A DNA stretch of 64,000 bases, from the NCBI GenBank assembly GCA_964540755.1, contig CAZIOB010000018.1:1-64000 (forward strand), in the 5' to 3' direction. The translations under genes and the position numbers were made by a program. Position 1 is the first letter of the stretch, and the number at the start of each line of letters is the position of its first letter. Positions 53,157 to 61,378 of the stretch are shown piece by piece. The notes under the pieces are model-generated. The model ran no database searches, was not told the origin of the DNA, and saw nothing but the letters and a program-made list of their open reading frames with translations. This DNA comes from JAAYJR01 sp964540755 (GTDB lineage: Bacteria; Bacteroidota; Bacteroidia; Bacteroidales; Prolixibacteraceae).

Positions 53157-55205
53157 TCAGAATTGAATCAATTCTTTTGCGGCATTATATACCTTTTCTG
53201 CATCGGGTAAGATTGCCCTTTCCAGTATCTTATTGAATCCCACAGGTGTAAAAGCAGAGCCAACCCTTTTCACAGGAGCATCCAGGTATTGAAAGATATT
53301 TTCAGTTATTAAGGCGCTTATCTCTCCGCCAAATCCTCCATAGACTTTGTCCTCATGAGCAATCAATACCTTATTTGTTTTTTTGACTGAATTATAAATA
53401 AGGTCCGTATCAAGGGGAATTAGTGAACGCAGGTCAATAACTTCTACACTGTAACCTTCTTTTTCAAGTTTTTGGGCTGCTTCAAGACTTAAGTGTGTAG
53501 CATTTCCGTAAGTGATAATAGTCATGTCAGTCCCTTCCCTTCTTATCCTTGCTTTTCCAAAAGGAACTTCAAAATCATCAGGAATGGTTGTAGCTGCCTT
53601 CGGACTCTGATATAAGGCTTTGGGTTCCATGAACATAGTTACTCCCCATGACCGGATGGAAGTTCGTAACAATCCTGCCGCATCATCAGCAAATGATGGG
53701 TAAACGATTCTTACTCCCGGTATTGATACAAGAGCTCCTTCGATTGTCTGTGAATGATATAATCCTCCGCCTATATATCCTCCGGATGCAAGGCGAATAG
53801 TAATGTTTGGGGTGAATTTACCATTTGATCGCCAGTAATCATGACTCGCTTCCACGTATTGTTCCATGGCAGGCCAGAAATAATCAGCAAACTCAGCGCC
53901 TTCTATCACAATCCTTATCTTCTCATTATATCTCGACATTCCATTTGCAGTGCCTACGATAAAGTCTTCTGCAATAGGTGCATTAAATACCCTCTTATAT
54001 CCAAATTCTTTCTGCATATTTTTTGATACATTGAAAATGCCGCCTTTATCTTTATTTGCTATATCCTGTCCCCAGATAAATGTATCGGGGTTCTTTCTGA
54101 ATTCAGCTGTCAATGTTTCATTCAGTGCAGTAATCATTTTTTTCTTTTCACCCTCTTCATTATGCAGTCCATCCGGGTATTTTTCGGAGACATAAGCTTT
54201 CGGAAAAACATGGTCATAAATAGATTCAGGCTCAGGATCCGGGGCTTCCAATGCCTCTTTGTGAGCAGCTTTTAATTCTTTTTTCATTTCTTCTTCTATA
54301 GCCTGAAGTTCCTCCTCTGTAAATCGTTCATAACGCAGAAGCATTCTTCTGAATTTAGCCAGAGGATCGTACTTTTCAACATAATTTCTTTCGGCCTGGC
54401 TTCTGTACAGGAGATGATCATCTGAATTTGAATGTGATTTGATCCTTACACAATTTGCCTGTACTATCACAGGTTTGCTTTCTTTAAGGGCATATCTTCT
54501 TGCTTCTTCCATTGCATTCATAGAATCAAATACATCTTTTCCATTGCAATGTATGATACGTATGTTTTTAAACCCTGAAAAATTATTAGCAACCTTTCGC
54601 TGGGCAGTTTGATCTTTTTTAGGCACGGAAATACCATATCCGTTATCCTGGATAACAAAAATCACAGGCAGTTGTTCTTTATCTGCCCCCGTGAAAGCTT
54701 CATATACAAATCCTTCACTTACTGATGATTCCCCCTGGCTGCTTATGGCTACTGCTTTTTCATCATAGTATTTTATTGCACGGGCTACTCCCACGGCGTG
54801 AAGTGTATGATTACCCGTAAGTGAGGATACGTTGTGTATATTCCATTCCGGCTTTGCAAAATGATTAGACATATGTCTTCCTCCGCTTGAAGGATCATTG
54901 GCTTTGGAAATACCATTAAGCAGGATTTCCCCCGGAGTAATACCACATGATATTGCTGTCAGCATGTCCCTGTAATAAAGAAATATGTGGTCTTTTTTCT
55001 TCTCAAAAATTTGTCCCGTAGCCAACTGAATTCCGTCATGTCCGGCATAAGGTGCATGATAAGACCATCCGATGGCCTGTTTCAGGTAATTTGGCGCCTT
55101 TTCATCAATGGCGCGTCCAATGGTCATAAGTCTGAACCACTTTTCCAATACCTTTTTATCTGTCTTTTTTATTGTATATTTTTTAGGGACTGTTAAATCT
55201 TCCAT
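53157..55205 (-). CDS. 2-oxoacid dehydrogenase E1, fused alpha and beta subunits
   Basis: 682 residues. The alpha half (about 1-330) has the YHAPYAGHDGIQLATG motif and the thiamine-diphosphate site around SSQGESSVSEGFVYEAF and VIQDNGYGIS. The beta half (about 355-682) starts MITALNETLTAEF and contains EGAEFADYFWPAMEQ, RLASGGYIGGGLYHSQ, FMEPKALYQ and AHEDKVYGGFGGEI. This single-chain fusion of the branched-chain-type E1 is usual in Bacteroidetes. It decarboxylates a 2-oxoacid (branched-chain likely) and passes the acyl group to the E2 encoded 25 bases upstream. Confidence 0.95.
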   Translation of the reverse strand: MEDLTVPKKYTIKKTDKKVLEKWFRLMTIGRAIDEKAPNYLKQAIGWSYHAPYAGHDGIQLATGQIFEKKKDHIFLYYRDMLTAISCGITPGEILLNGISKANDPSSGGRHMSNHFAKPEWNIHNVSSLTGNHTLHAVGVARAIKYYDEKAVAISSQGESSVSEGFVYEAFTGADKEQLPVIFVIQDNGYGISVPKKDQTAQRKVANNFSGFKNIRIIHCNGKDVFDSMNAMEEARRYALKESKPVIVQANCVRIKSHSNSDDHLLYRSQAERNYVEKYDPLAKFRRMLLRYERFTEEELQAIEEEMKKELKAAHKEALEAPDPEPESIYDHVFPKAYVSEKYPDGLHNEEGEKKKMITALNETLTAEFRKNPDTFIWGQDIANKDKGGIFNVSKNMQKEFGYKRVFNAPIAEDFIVGTANGMSRYNEKIRIVIEGAEFADYFWPAMEQYVEASHDYWRSNGKFTPNITIRLASGGYIGGGLYHSQTIEGALVSIPGVRIVYPSFADDAAGLLRTSIRSWGVTMFMEPKALYQSPKAATTIPDDFEVPFGKARIRREGTDMTIITYGNATHLSLEAAQKLEKEGYSVEVIDLRSLIPLDTDLIYNSVKKTNKVLIAHEDKVYGGFGGEISALITENIFQYLDAPVKRVGSAFTPVGFNKILERAILPDAEKVYNAAKELIQF

Positions 55206-55230
55206 GTGATTAAAATTTTATTTTTTTACA

Positions 55231-56526
55231 TCAAACCGAACGGCCCGAATCAAATTTTTCGAGATTATCAGCAATTTCCTTAAGGAAAGCTCCTCCCAGA
55301 GCACCATCTATTACCCGGTGATCATATGACAAAGATAAATACATTTTATTCCTTATGGCAATCGCATCTCCTGCAGGTGTCTCAATAACAGCTGGTTTTT
55401 TTTCAATACTTCCTGTAGCCAGGATAGCTGTCTGCGGCTGATTTATTATGGGAGTTCCGAAAAGATTCCTGAAGGTGCCAAAGTTAGTTATTGTGAAGGT
55501 TCCTCCTTCTATTTCATCAGGACTAAGTTTATTGTTCCGGGCAGCTTCAGCAAGCCGGTTTAACTCAACGGCAAGGCCGGCCAGATTCTTTTGCTCTGCA
55601 TTTTTAACTACTGGAACTATAAGATTTCCGTCTGTTTTTGCGACAGCAATTCCTATATTAATATTTTTTCTCAGTATTATCTTATCCCCGTCAACCGAAG
55701 AATTTACCATTGGGAATTTTTTTAGTGCAGCTGCAGCAGCCTCGATAAAAAATGGCATGTAAGTAATTTTCTCTCCATACATGGACTGGAACTTATCTTT
55801 GTTATTTTCCCTCCATATAACAATATCTGTTACGTCAGCTTCCACTACTGAAGTTACATGAGGTGAAACCTGTTTCGACATTACCATATGTTGGGCAATA
55901 AGCTTCCTGATCCTGTCCATTTCCATCACCTTATCTCCTTTGCCGGCAATTACAGGAGGTGAAACTTTCTTGTCAGGCGCCGGGGAAACCCTGGCTTCAG
56001 ACGGCTGTTTCTTTTTGTTAATATACTCAAGTATATCTTTTTTTTGGACCCTGCCTCCGGATCCCGAACCTTTAATAGTCTCAAGCTCTTCATAAGAAAT
56101 ATCCTCTTTCCCTGCAATTGTTTTAACCAGCGGGGAATAAAAACGTGTGGATTTTTCCTTTCCAGGTTTGGAAGTGAGGTTTTTATCATTTTGACCGCTT
56201 TCAGCTTCACTTTCAGCAGTGGACTCTTTTTGTTTCTCACCTGGTTCTTTCTTCTCTTCAACTATTGCCTTGTCTTCCCCGGAAGACCCTGTATTTAAAA
56301 TAGCAACAACCTCGCCCACAGGTACAACACTGTCAGTTTCAAAAAGAATTTCATCCACAAAACCGTCAACCGGTGAAGGTATTTCAGAATCCACTTTGTC
56401 AGTTGCGACTTCGAACAGAATATCATCCTCCTCTATCTTGTCGCCTTTTTTTACGAACCATTTGGTTATGGTTCCTTCCTGAATGCTTTCACCCAGTTTG
56501 GGCATAACAATTTCAAATTTTGACAT
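55231..56526 (-). CDS. Dihydrolipoamide acyltransferase (E2)
   Basis: 431 residues. An N-terminal lipoyl domain (about 1-78) carries the lipoylated Lys in VATDKVDSEIP. A Glu/Lys/Ser-rich linker follows, then a peripheral-subunit-binding domain (about 130-170, FYSPLVKTIAGKEDISYEEL). The catalytic acyltransferase domain (about 200-425) holds the catalytic His in LSYDHRVIDGALGG. Forms the core of the branched-chain or pyruvate-type dehydrogenase complex with the fused E1 downstream. The E3 gene is not in the window. Confidence 0.96.
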   Translation of the reverse strand: MSKFEIVMPKLGESIQEGTITKWFVKKGDKIEEDDILFEVATDKVDSEIPSPVDGFVDEILFETDSVVPVGEVVAILNTGSSGEDKAIVEEKKEPGEKQKESTAESEAESGQNDKNLTSKPGKEKSTRFYSPLVKTIAGKEDISYEELETIKGSGSGGRVQKKDILEYINKKKQPSEARVSPAPDKKVSPPVIAGKGDKVMEMDRIRKLIAQHMVMSKQVSPHVTSVVEADVTDIVIWRENNKDKFQSMYGEKITYMPFFIEAAAAALKKFPMVNSSVDGDKIILRKNINIGIAVAKTDGNLIVPVVKNAEQKNLAGLAVELNRLAEAARNNKLSPDEIEGGTFTITNFGTFRNLFGTPIINQPQTAILATGSIEKKPAVIETPAGDAIAIRNKMYLSLSYDHRVIDGALGGAFLKEIADNLEKFDSGRSV

Positions 56527-56731
56527 ATTTTTACCTGTTAAATCAATTATTGTATGTTATAATAATAAACACACTAAAAATTGGAAAGTTCATACATTAA
56601 ATATTTTATCCTCTGAAGTAAACCTGGTAAAATTTCCGGTTTTCTCTGATTTGTTGTAAAATTTACTAAAAGTAAGTGAGTTAGAAAAGAAAATTAGTGA
56701 AAACAATAAAAAATATTCGAAAAGTCAATTT

Positions 56732-57643
56732 TTACAAATGTAAACTACCTGTTAAATCTGTAACTGAACTTAAATTATGCCTGTCGAGATAATCATTTAT
56801 TCCTTCAATTATTTGAACAGGAATAAAAGGATTCTTAAAAATAGCAGTTCCTACCTGGACAGCTGATGCTCCGGCTACAATAAACTCTATAGCATCTTTT
56901 GCATTCATTATTCCTCCTATCCCTATAACCGGAATTTTTACAACCTGAGCCACCTGCCAGACCATCCTTAATGCCAGGGGTTTAATAGCAGGTCCGGAGA
57001 GGCCTCCTGTAACAGTTGACAGTAAAGGTTTTTGCGTTTCTGCATCTATTGCCATTCCCAGGAAAGTATTTACCAGTGACAGGCTGTCTGCGCCCTCTTC
57101 CTCCACTACCCTCGCTATTGCCGTAATATCGGTGACATTAGGGGATAATTTTACTATTAAAGTTTTGTTATACGCCTTTCTTATTTCCCTTGTCACCATA
57201 CCCGCACTTTTTTCATTTATGCCAAATGCCATGCCGCCCTCTTTAACATTAGGACATGAAATGTTCAGTTCTATTGCCGGGATTTTTTCAAGTTCATTAA
57301 TTTTTTCGGCTACTTCAATATATTCCCCTATTGTTGAACCATTCACATTAACAATAAGGGAAGTGCCATATTCTTTTATTACCGGGTATATATTTTTAAT
57401 AAAATAGTCAGCGCCTTTATTCTGAAGCCCTACTGAATTTAACATACCCGACGGTGTTTCAGCCATTCTTGGATATGGATTTCCATCACGGTTTTTCAGA
57501 GTAGTACCCTTCAGGACTAAACCGCCCAATATGGAAACATCGTAAAAGGCATTGATCTCTTCTCCATAGCCACAAGTACCCGATGCCAGCATGACCGGGT
57601 TTTTCAGATCAAGATTATGAATCTTAACTTTTAAATCTGCCAT
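56732..57643 (-). CDS. pyrD: Dihydroorotate dehydrogenase, class 1B catalytic subunit
   Basis: 303 residues. FMN-binding TIM barrel: NPVMLASGTCGYGEEINAFYD, GTTLKNRDGNPYPRMAETP, NSVGLQNKG, and NISCPNVKEGGMAFGI with the catalytic Cys typical of class 1B. IPVIGIGGIMNAKDAIEF and VQVGTAIFKNP near the end bind the FMN phosphate. Makes orotate for pyrimidine synthesis, passing electrons to PyrK. The first 13 bases overlap the end of pyrK, so the two are coupled. Confidence 0.97.
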   Translation of the reverse strand: MADLKVKIHNLDLKNPVMLASGTCGYGEEINAFYDVSILGGLVLKGTTLKNRDGNPYPRMAETPSGMLNSVGLQNKGADYFIKNIYPVIKEYGTSLIVNVNGSTIGEYIEVAEKINELEKIPAIELNISCPNVKEGGMAFGINEKSAGMVTREIRKAYNKTLIVKLSPNVTDITAIARVVEEEGADSLSLVNTFLGMAIDAETQKPLLSTVTGGLSGPAIKPLALRMVWQVAQVVKIPVIGIGGIMNAKDAIEFIVAGASAVQVGTAIFKNPFIPVQIIEGINDYLDRHNLSSVTDLTGSLHL

Positions 57644-58413
57644 TTCAAATCGTTAATATTAAATACTGGTCCGTCAGTACAAACGCACAAATTACCTTTT
57701 ACCGTTGGTTCTATACAACACAAACAGACTCCGAATCCGCAGGCCATATTATTTTCAAGTGAGACCTCACAGAAAATGTTCATCCTTTTTGCCTCCCTGG
57801 CAACTGCCTTCATCATAGGTTCAGGCCCACAGGCATATATTTTATCAAAAGAGCATAATTCATTAGTAAAAAGAGGATGCATCGTCACAATACCCTTAAA
57901 TCCTAAAGAGCCATCTTCAGTTGTATAATGTATCCGCCCATATGATTTATATTCTGTAACATCGAAATGATCATCTGAATATCTCGCGCCAATAATAATA
58001 TCGACATTATCAGGATGTAACCCGCATTTTTTTGCAAGGAAAAGCATGGGTGCAATACCACTTCCTCCACCTATAAGCAGAATTCGGTCATTTTTATCAG
58101 GATATGTAAAACCTTTGCCAAGCGGATAAATAAGACTTAAAGTATCGCCTGCTTTTGTTTCTGTTAATTTTTTGGATCCCCTTCCCAAAATTTTAACAAT
58201 AACCGATAAAGTATTTTCGGTTTCATTAATATCAAAAATGGAAAAGGGCCGCCTTAAAAAAATTTCATTGCATTTGTCAATATCGATATTGACAAATTGT
58301 CCGGGATATAAAGGTGGTAAAGGATTTGGAGCTAATAGCCTGAGCAGAAAATTATTACTATTTAGCTTTTTGTTTTCCAATACAATAAAATCATCAACTG
58401 ATTTTTTATTCAT
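57631..58413 (-). CDS. pyrK: Dihydroorotate dehydrogenase electron-transfer subunit
   Basis: 260 residues from ATG at 58411-58413; a TTG at 58434 is a poorer start. Ferredoxin-reductase-like FAD domain (FLRRPFSIFDINE) and NAD domain (LIGGGSGIAPMLFLAKKCG, YACGPEPMMKAVA). A C-terminal [2Fe-2S] cluster site is built from Cys residues in ACGFGVCLCCIEP and CVCTDGP. Shuttles electrons from PyrD to NAD+. Preceded by a 334-base gap holding a terminator-like hairpin (58476-58511) and no gene. Confidence 0.96.
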   Translation of the reverse strand: MNKKSVDDFIVLENKKLNSNNFLLRLLAPNPLPPLYPGQFVNIDIDKCNEIFLRRPFSIFDINETENTLSVIVKILGRGSKKLTETKAGDTLSLIYPLGKGFTYPDKNDRILLIGGGSGIAPMLFLAKKCGLHPDNVDIIIGARYSDDHFDVTEYKSYGRIHYTTEDGSLGFKGIVTMHPLFTNELCSFDKIYACGPEPMMKAVAREAKRMNIFCEVSLENNMACGFGVCLCCIEPTVKGNLCVCTDGPVFNINDLKWQI

Positions 58414-58475
58414 TTTTAGTTCATTTGCCGACAAATATAAAGATTATTTCAGTTTTAAATGAAACTTGTTATCTT

Positions 58476-58511
58476 AAAAAAAGACCGCCTGCATTACGAA
58501 GCTGCGGTCTT
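58476..58511 (-). terminator. Terminator-like hairpin upstream of pyrK
   Basis: AAGACCGC (58481-58488) pairs with GCGGTCTT (58504-58511) around a 15-base loop. On the minus strand the stem is followed by a run of seven T. It would stop minus-strand transcription coming from the XRE regulator gene before pyrK. Confidence 0.65.
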
Positions 58512-58747
58512 ATTTTCACAGATAAAATTACGGGGTTGTAAATCTACAGAACTATTAATATTACCTTACCATCTAGTCATGTTAATATTATTTACAAATG
58601 TAAAACAATTTATTAAACTCTTGTATAATAAATTATATGTTATGTAACATATTTTTTTAATTATACATACTATTGTTAACAAAAGTAAAAAATACAATTG
58701 CCCGTGAATAAAAATAAAAGGGATAATTTCAGGGACAGATTCACAGA

Positions 58748-59116
58748 TCAATCATTTTGCTTATATATGGAAAAAGTTCCATCCGAAAATAAAATTATCA
58801 ACTTATCAATCTGTTTACTTTTTTCTTCAACATCATGGAAACCACTATTAGTAATTTCCGGTTCGTTATTAAGTTCTTCTGGAGATCCGGGTTCAATAAT
58901 ATTTTCGTTTTCAAGCATTTCTCCCATGCCTGTCATGAACCATCTTGCATTGATATCCGGGAATGAAAGTAAAAATTTCTCAATAAACGCTGCTCCCGGT
59001 TTGTTTCGTCCGTTTAATATGTGAGAAATATTAGAGCGCTGCACTTTACAAATCGTCGCTAAGTCACCTGCCGATATACCTTTATAATCCATCACCTTTT
59101 TTATGCGCTCTCTCAT
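58748..59116 (-). CDS. XRE-family transcriptional regulator
   Basis: 122 residues. An N-terminal helix-turn-helix spans about 1-62 (RIKKVMDYKGISAGDLATIC, then VQRSNISHILNGRNKPGAAF), followed by a FPDINARWFMTGMGEML segment usual in phage-repressor-like regulators of Bacteroidetes, and an acidic C-terminal tail. It stands alone in a gene-poor AT-rich stretch. TACA-N2-TGTA palindromes lie just upstream (59138-59147) and downstream of the gene and may be its operators. Confidence 0.88.
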   Translation of the reverse strand: MRERIKKVMDYKGISAGDLATICKVQRSNISHILNGRNKPGAAFIEKFLLSFPDINARWFMTGMGEMLENENIIEPGSPEELNNEPEITNSGFHDVEEKSKQIDKLIILFSDGTFSIYKQND

Positions 59117-59321
59117 TTTGGTTACATATTAATATTATACAAATGTAATAATTTTAAATGGCTTTTTACTATTTTTTTCTTAAAATTAAATCTGTTATAA
59201 ATTTAAAGCTTTATCTATAAATTAATATAAATTTTGGACTATGTGTAACCACTTTGTTCCGGCATATTCTTTTTCAATAAAACACATATGTATTATTTTT
59301 TTATTATGAAATTTAAAATCA

Positions 59322-59460
59322 ACATGCTCGTTTCATTTGCTGGCAGCATTTTAAAATTTAAATTTCAAAAAAAAGAATATTTGTGATATTCACCCGTGAG
59401 GATGATTAAAACTTATATTACTTCCTTGTGTGAAGCACTTAAAAATTTTTAATTCCGCTT
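59322..59460 (+). repeat. Degenerate leader element copy E
   Basis: Plus-strand words CACCCGTGAGGATGATTAAA (59391-59410) resemble the loop of copies A and B, followed by a TTCC and a CTTAAAAATTTTTAATT segment like their 3' end. A minus-strand ATGAAACGAGCATG lies just before, at 59322-59335. The order is scrambled compared with copies A-C, so this looks like a decayed or rearranged copy. Confidence 0.35.
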
Positions 59461-59929
59461 ATAAGAATTAATAAATCATTAAATAACTGTCTTTCAATTA
59501 TTTATAGTATTATGAAATATATATAATTTACTTTAAATTATTAGACGTATAATACTGGCATTTAATATTTTATGTCAAAATATTATATACTATCATGATG
59601 ATACGGCCAATAACATTGATAAAATTTAAAAATAACTTAAGATTTACATGTATAATAGAATGATTATGTGTACTTTATAAATATTTAATCACAGATAAGC
59701 TATAGATTATATTTTATAATTATTGTTTCTGAACCTTTTAGTTTAATTATGTTATGGAATTTTTTTAATAGTTAATCTGTTTAAGCAGTGACGAATTTTA
59801 AATGTGTATTTTTGTATAAGGTTGTGAAAATAATTATTTTAACTATTATACAGTTGTAAACGTGAAGCTCTATTGTGAATAATATTCTAAAATAATTTTT
59901 TAAACTCCCCCCCTCTGTTTTTATTTTTA

Positions 59930-59990
59930 TAATTAAAATAAATTATTTTCAAAGGTACCATATGTAACTCGCATATTTTTTAATCATACA
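59930..59990 (-). repeat. Partial leader element copy F
   Basis: Minus-strand right half only: ATGATTAAAAAATATGCGAG, then GTTACATATGGTACC and a TTTGAAAATAATTTATTTTAA stretch. It shares 24 of 25 bases with copy D over 59947-59971. No gene begins at its ATG: the frame closes after 24 codons. Confidence 0.5.
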
Positions 59991-60169
59991 CTTTTGTGAT
60001 TATACGATTATACTGATTTAATTATTCCTAATCTTTAATAGATTTAATAAATTTTAAGTTATCATACATGCCATATTTATTTACATTTGCCTTATTGTGA
60101 TGAAATATTGAATTCTCAGGAACATAAAAAATTCGTATTGTGTTGATTAAATTTATATAACTTGAGAAT

Positions 60170-61378
60170 ATGAGATCATTTGAATTATTTTATCTGTTGC
60201 TTTTTGCAGGTTTGTATCTTATCATGGGATTGGGAGCGCTACGGTCTTTGAAAATGATTATAAATGCTTGCTGGTATCCGGCAATCAGATTATTTACAAT
60301 ACTTATTTACATTGCTGTTATTGCCGGATTTATCTTGTTATATATATTTCCATGGCATATAGATCGCGCCTCTGATTATTCTGTCTATTCTTATTTCAAT
60401 GCTTTAATTTTTATAGTTTTTTTCATTAGCCTTCCACTTGCTGTCTCGACTTTTTTACATTATATTTTTGAGAATAAACGAGATAAAGTAATTCCTTATA
60501 TTGGATTGATTATTTCAATAGGAACAGGTTTGATAATGATCTATGGGACAATATCCGGATCAAAAAATTTAAAGTTGAAGGAGATTGAATTACAATTTCA
60601 GTATCTCCCTGCTGCTTTTGATAACTATAAGATTATACAGATATCTGATATTCATTTTGGTAATTCGTTGAATTCACCGAATTTGATAAGGAAAACAAAA
60701 AATATGATCCTGGATTATGATTGTGATCTCTTGCTTTTCACAGGTGATATTGTTAATAATTTTGCCTGGGAACTTAAAGGGACTTTTAACAGTTTCGGCG
60801 AATTAACAACAGGAAGGGTATGCTATTCTATTTTGGGGAATCACGACTATGGTGACTATTCTGAGTGGGAAAGTGATGAAATGAAGCAGGAAAATTTTAA
60901 CAGAATACTGTCCTTTCAGGAAAAAGCAGGTTTCATTGTGTTAAGAAATGAGAATGTGGTTATCAGAAATAATGGTGATTCGATATTTCTGGCAGGTTCG
61001 GAAAACTGGGGCCATCCTCCTTTTCCGCAATATGCAGATATTGATGCGGCATTAAAGGGCATACCCGGTAATGCTTTTACAATATTGATGACACATGACC
61101 CTTCTCACTGGGACAGCAAAATCAAAGGAAAAATAGATATTGAGCTTACTCTCTCCGGCCACACTCACGGATTGCAATGGGGTATTCAACCTGCCGGCAT
61201 TCCTTTAAGTTTAGCTTACCTTACATCAAAATATTGGGGCGGTCTTTATTCGCACGGAGAGCAGAAGTTATATGTAAATGCCGGACTTGGTACCATTGGT
61301 GTCCCCTGGCGCATTGACATGTCCCCTGAAATTACTCTTCTGACGCTAAAGAGAAGTGAAATCAATCGAAAAAAGTAA
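60170..61378 (+). CDS. Membrane metallophosphoesterase
   Basis: 402 residues. Four or five transmembrane helices lie in the first 130 residues. A calcineurin-like phosphoesterase domain follows: QISDIHFGN (about 157), LLFTGDIVN (about 189), ILGNHDYGD (about 223), MTHDPSHWD (about 306) and LSGHTHGLQWG (about 327), all five metal motifs intact. The architecture resembles YkuE/YaeI-type enzymes acting on lipid or nucleotide phosphodiesters; the substrate is unknown. The last 33 bases overlap the 3' end of the convergent gene at 61346. Confidence 0.94.
   Translation: MRSFELFYLLLFAGLYLIMGLGALRSLKMIINACWYPAIRLFTILIYIAVIAGFILLYIFPWHIDRASDYSVYSYFNALIFIVFFISLPLAVSTFLHYIFENKRDKVIPYIGLIISIGTGLIMIYGTISGSKNLKLKEIELQFQYLPAAFDNYKIIQISDIHFGNSLNSPNLIRKTKNMILDYDCDLLLFTGDIVNNFAWELKGTFNSFGELTTGRVCYSILGNHDYGDYSEWESDEMKQENFNRILSFQEKAGFIVLRNENVVIRNNGDSIFLAGSENWGHPPFPQYADIDAALKGIPGNAFTILMTHDPSHWDSKIKGKIDIELTLSGHTHGLQWGIQPAGIPLSLAYLTSKYWGGLYSHGEQKLYVNAGLGTIGVPWRIDMSPEITLLTLKRSEINRKK

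Larger units (their letters stand above)
59117..60169. other. 1-kb very AT-rich gene-free stretch with leader-element fragments
   Basis: No open frame with coding character on either strand. It contains TACAAATGTA (59138-59147) and TACAGTTGTA (59849-59858) palindromes, a degenerate leader element E around 59322-59460, partial copy F at 59930-59990, and a GC tract ACTCCCCCCC near 59907. The promoter for the metallophosphoesterase at 60170 should lie near its 3' end, but none was placed with confidence. Confidence 0.55.

Noticed and set aside
56732..56743. TTACAAATGTAA as another candidate operator
   Set aside because: It is formed by the last codons and stop of pyrD, so probably coincidental.
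58459..58647. 62-codon plus-strand frame in the pyrK upstream gap
   Set aside because: It spans the terminator hairpin and a very AT-rich stretch, with no coding character.
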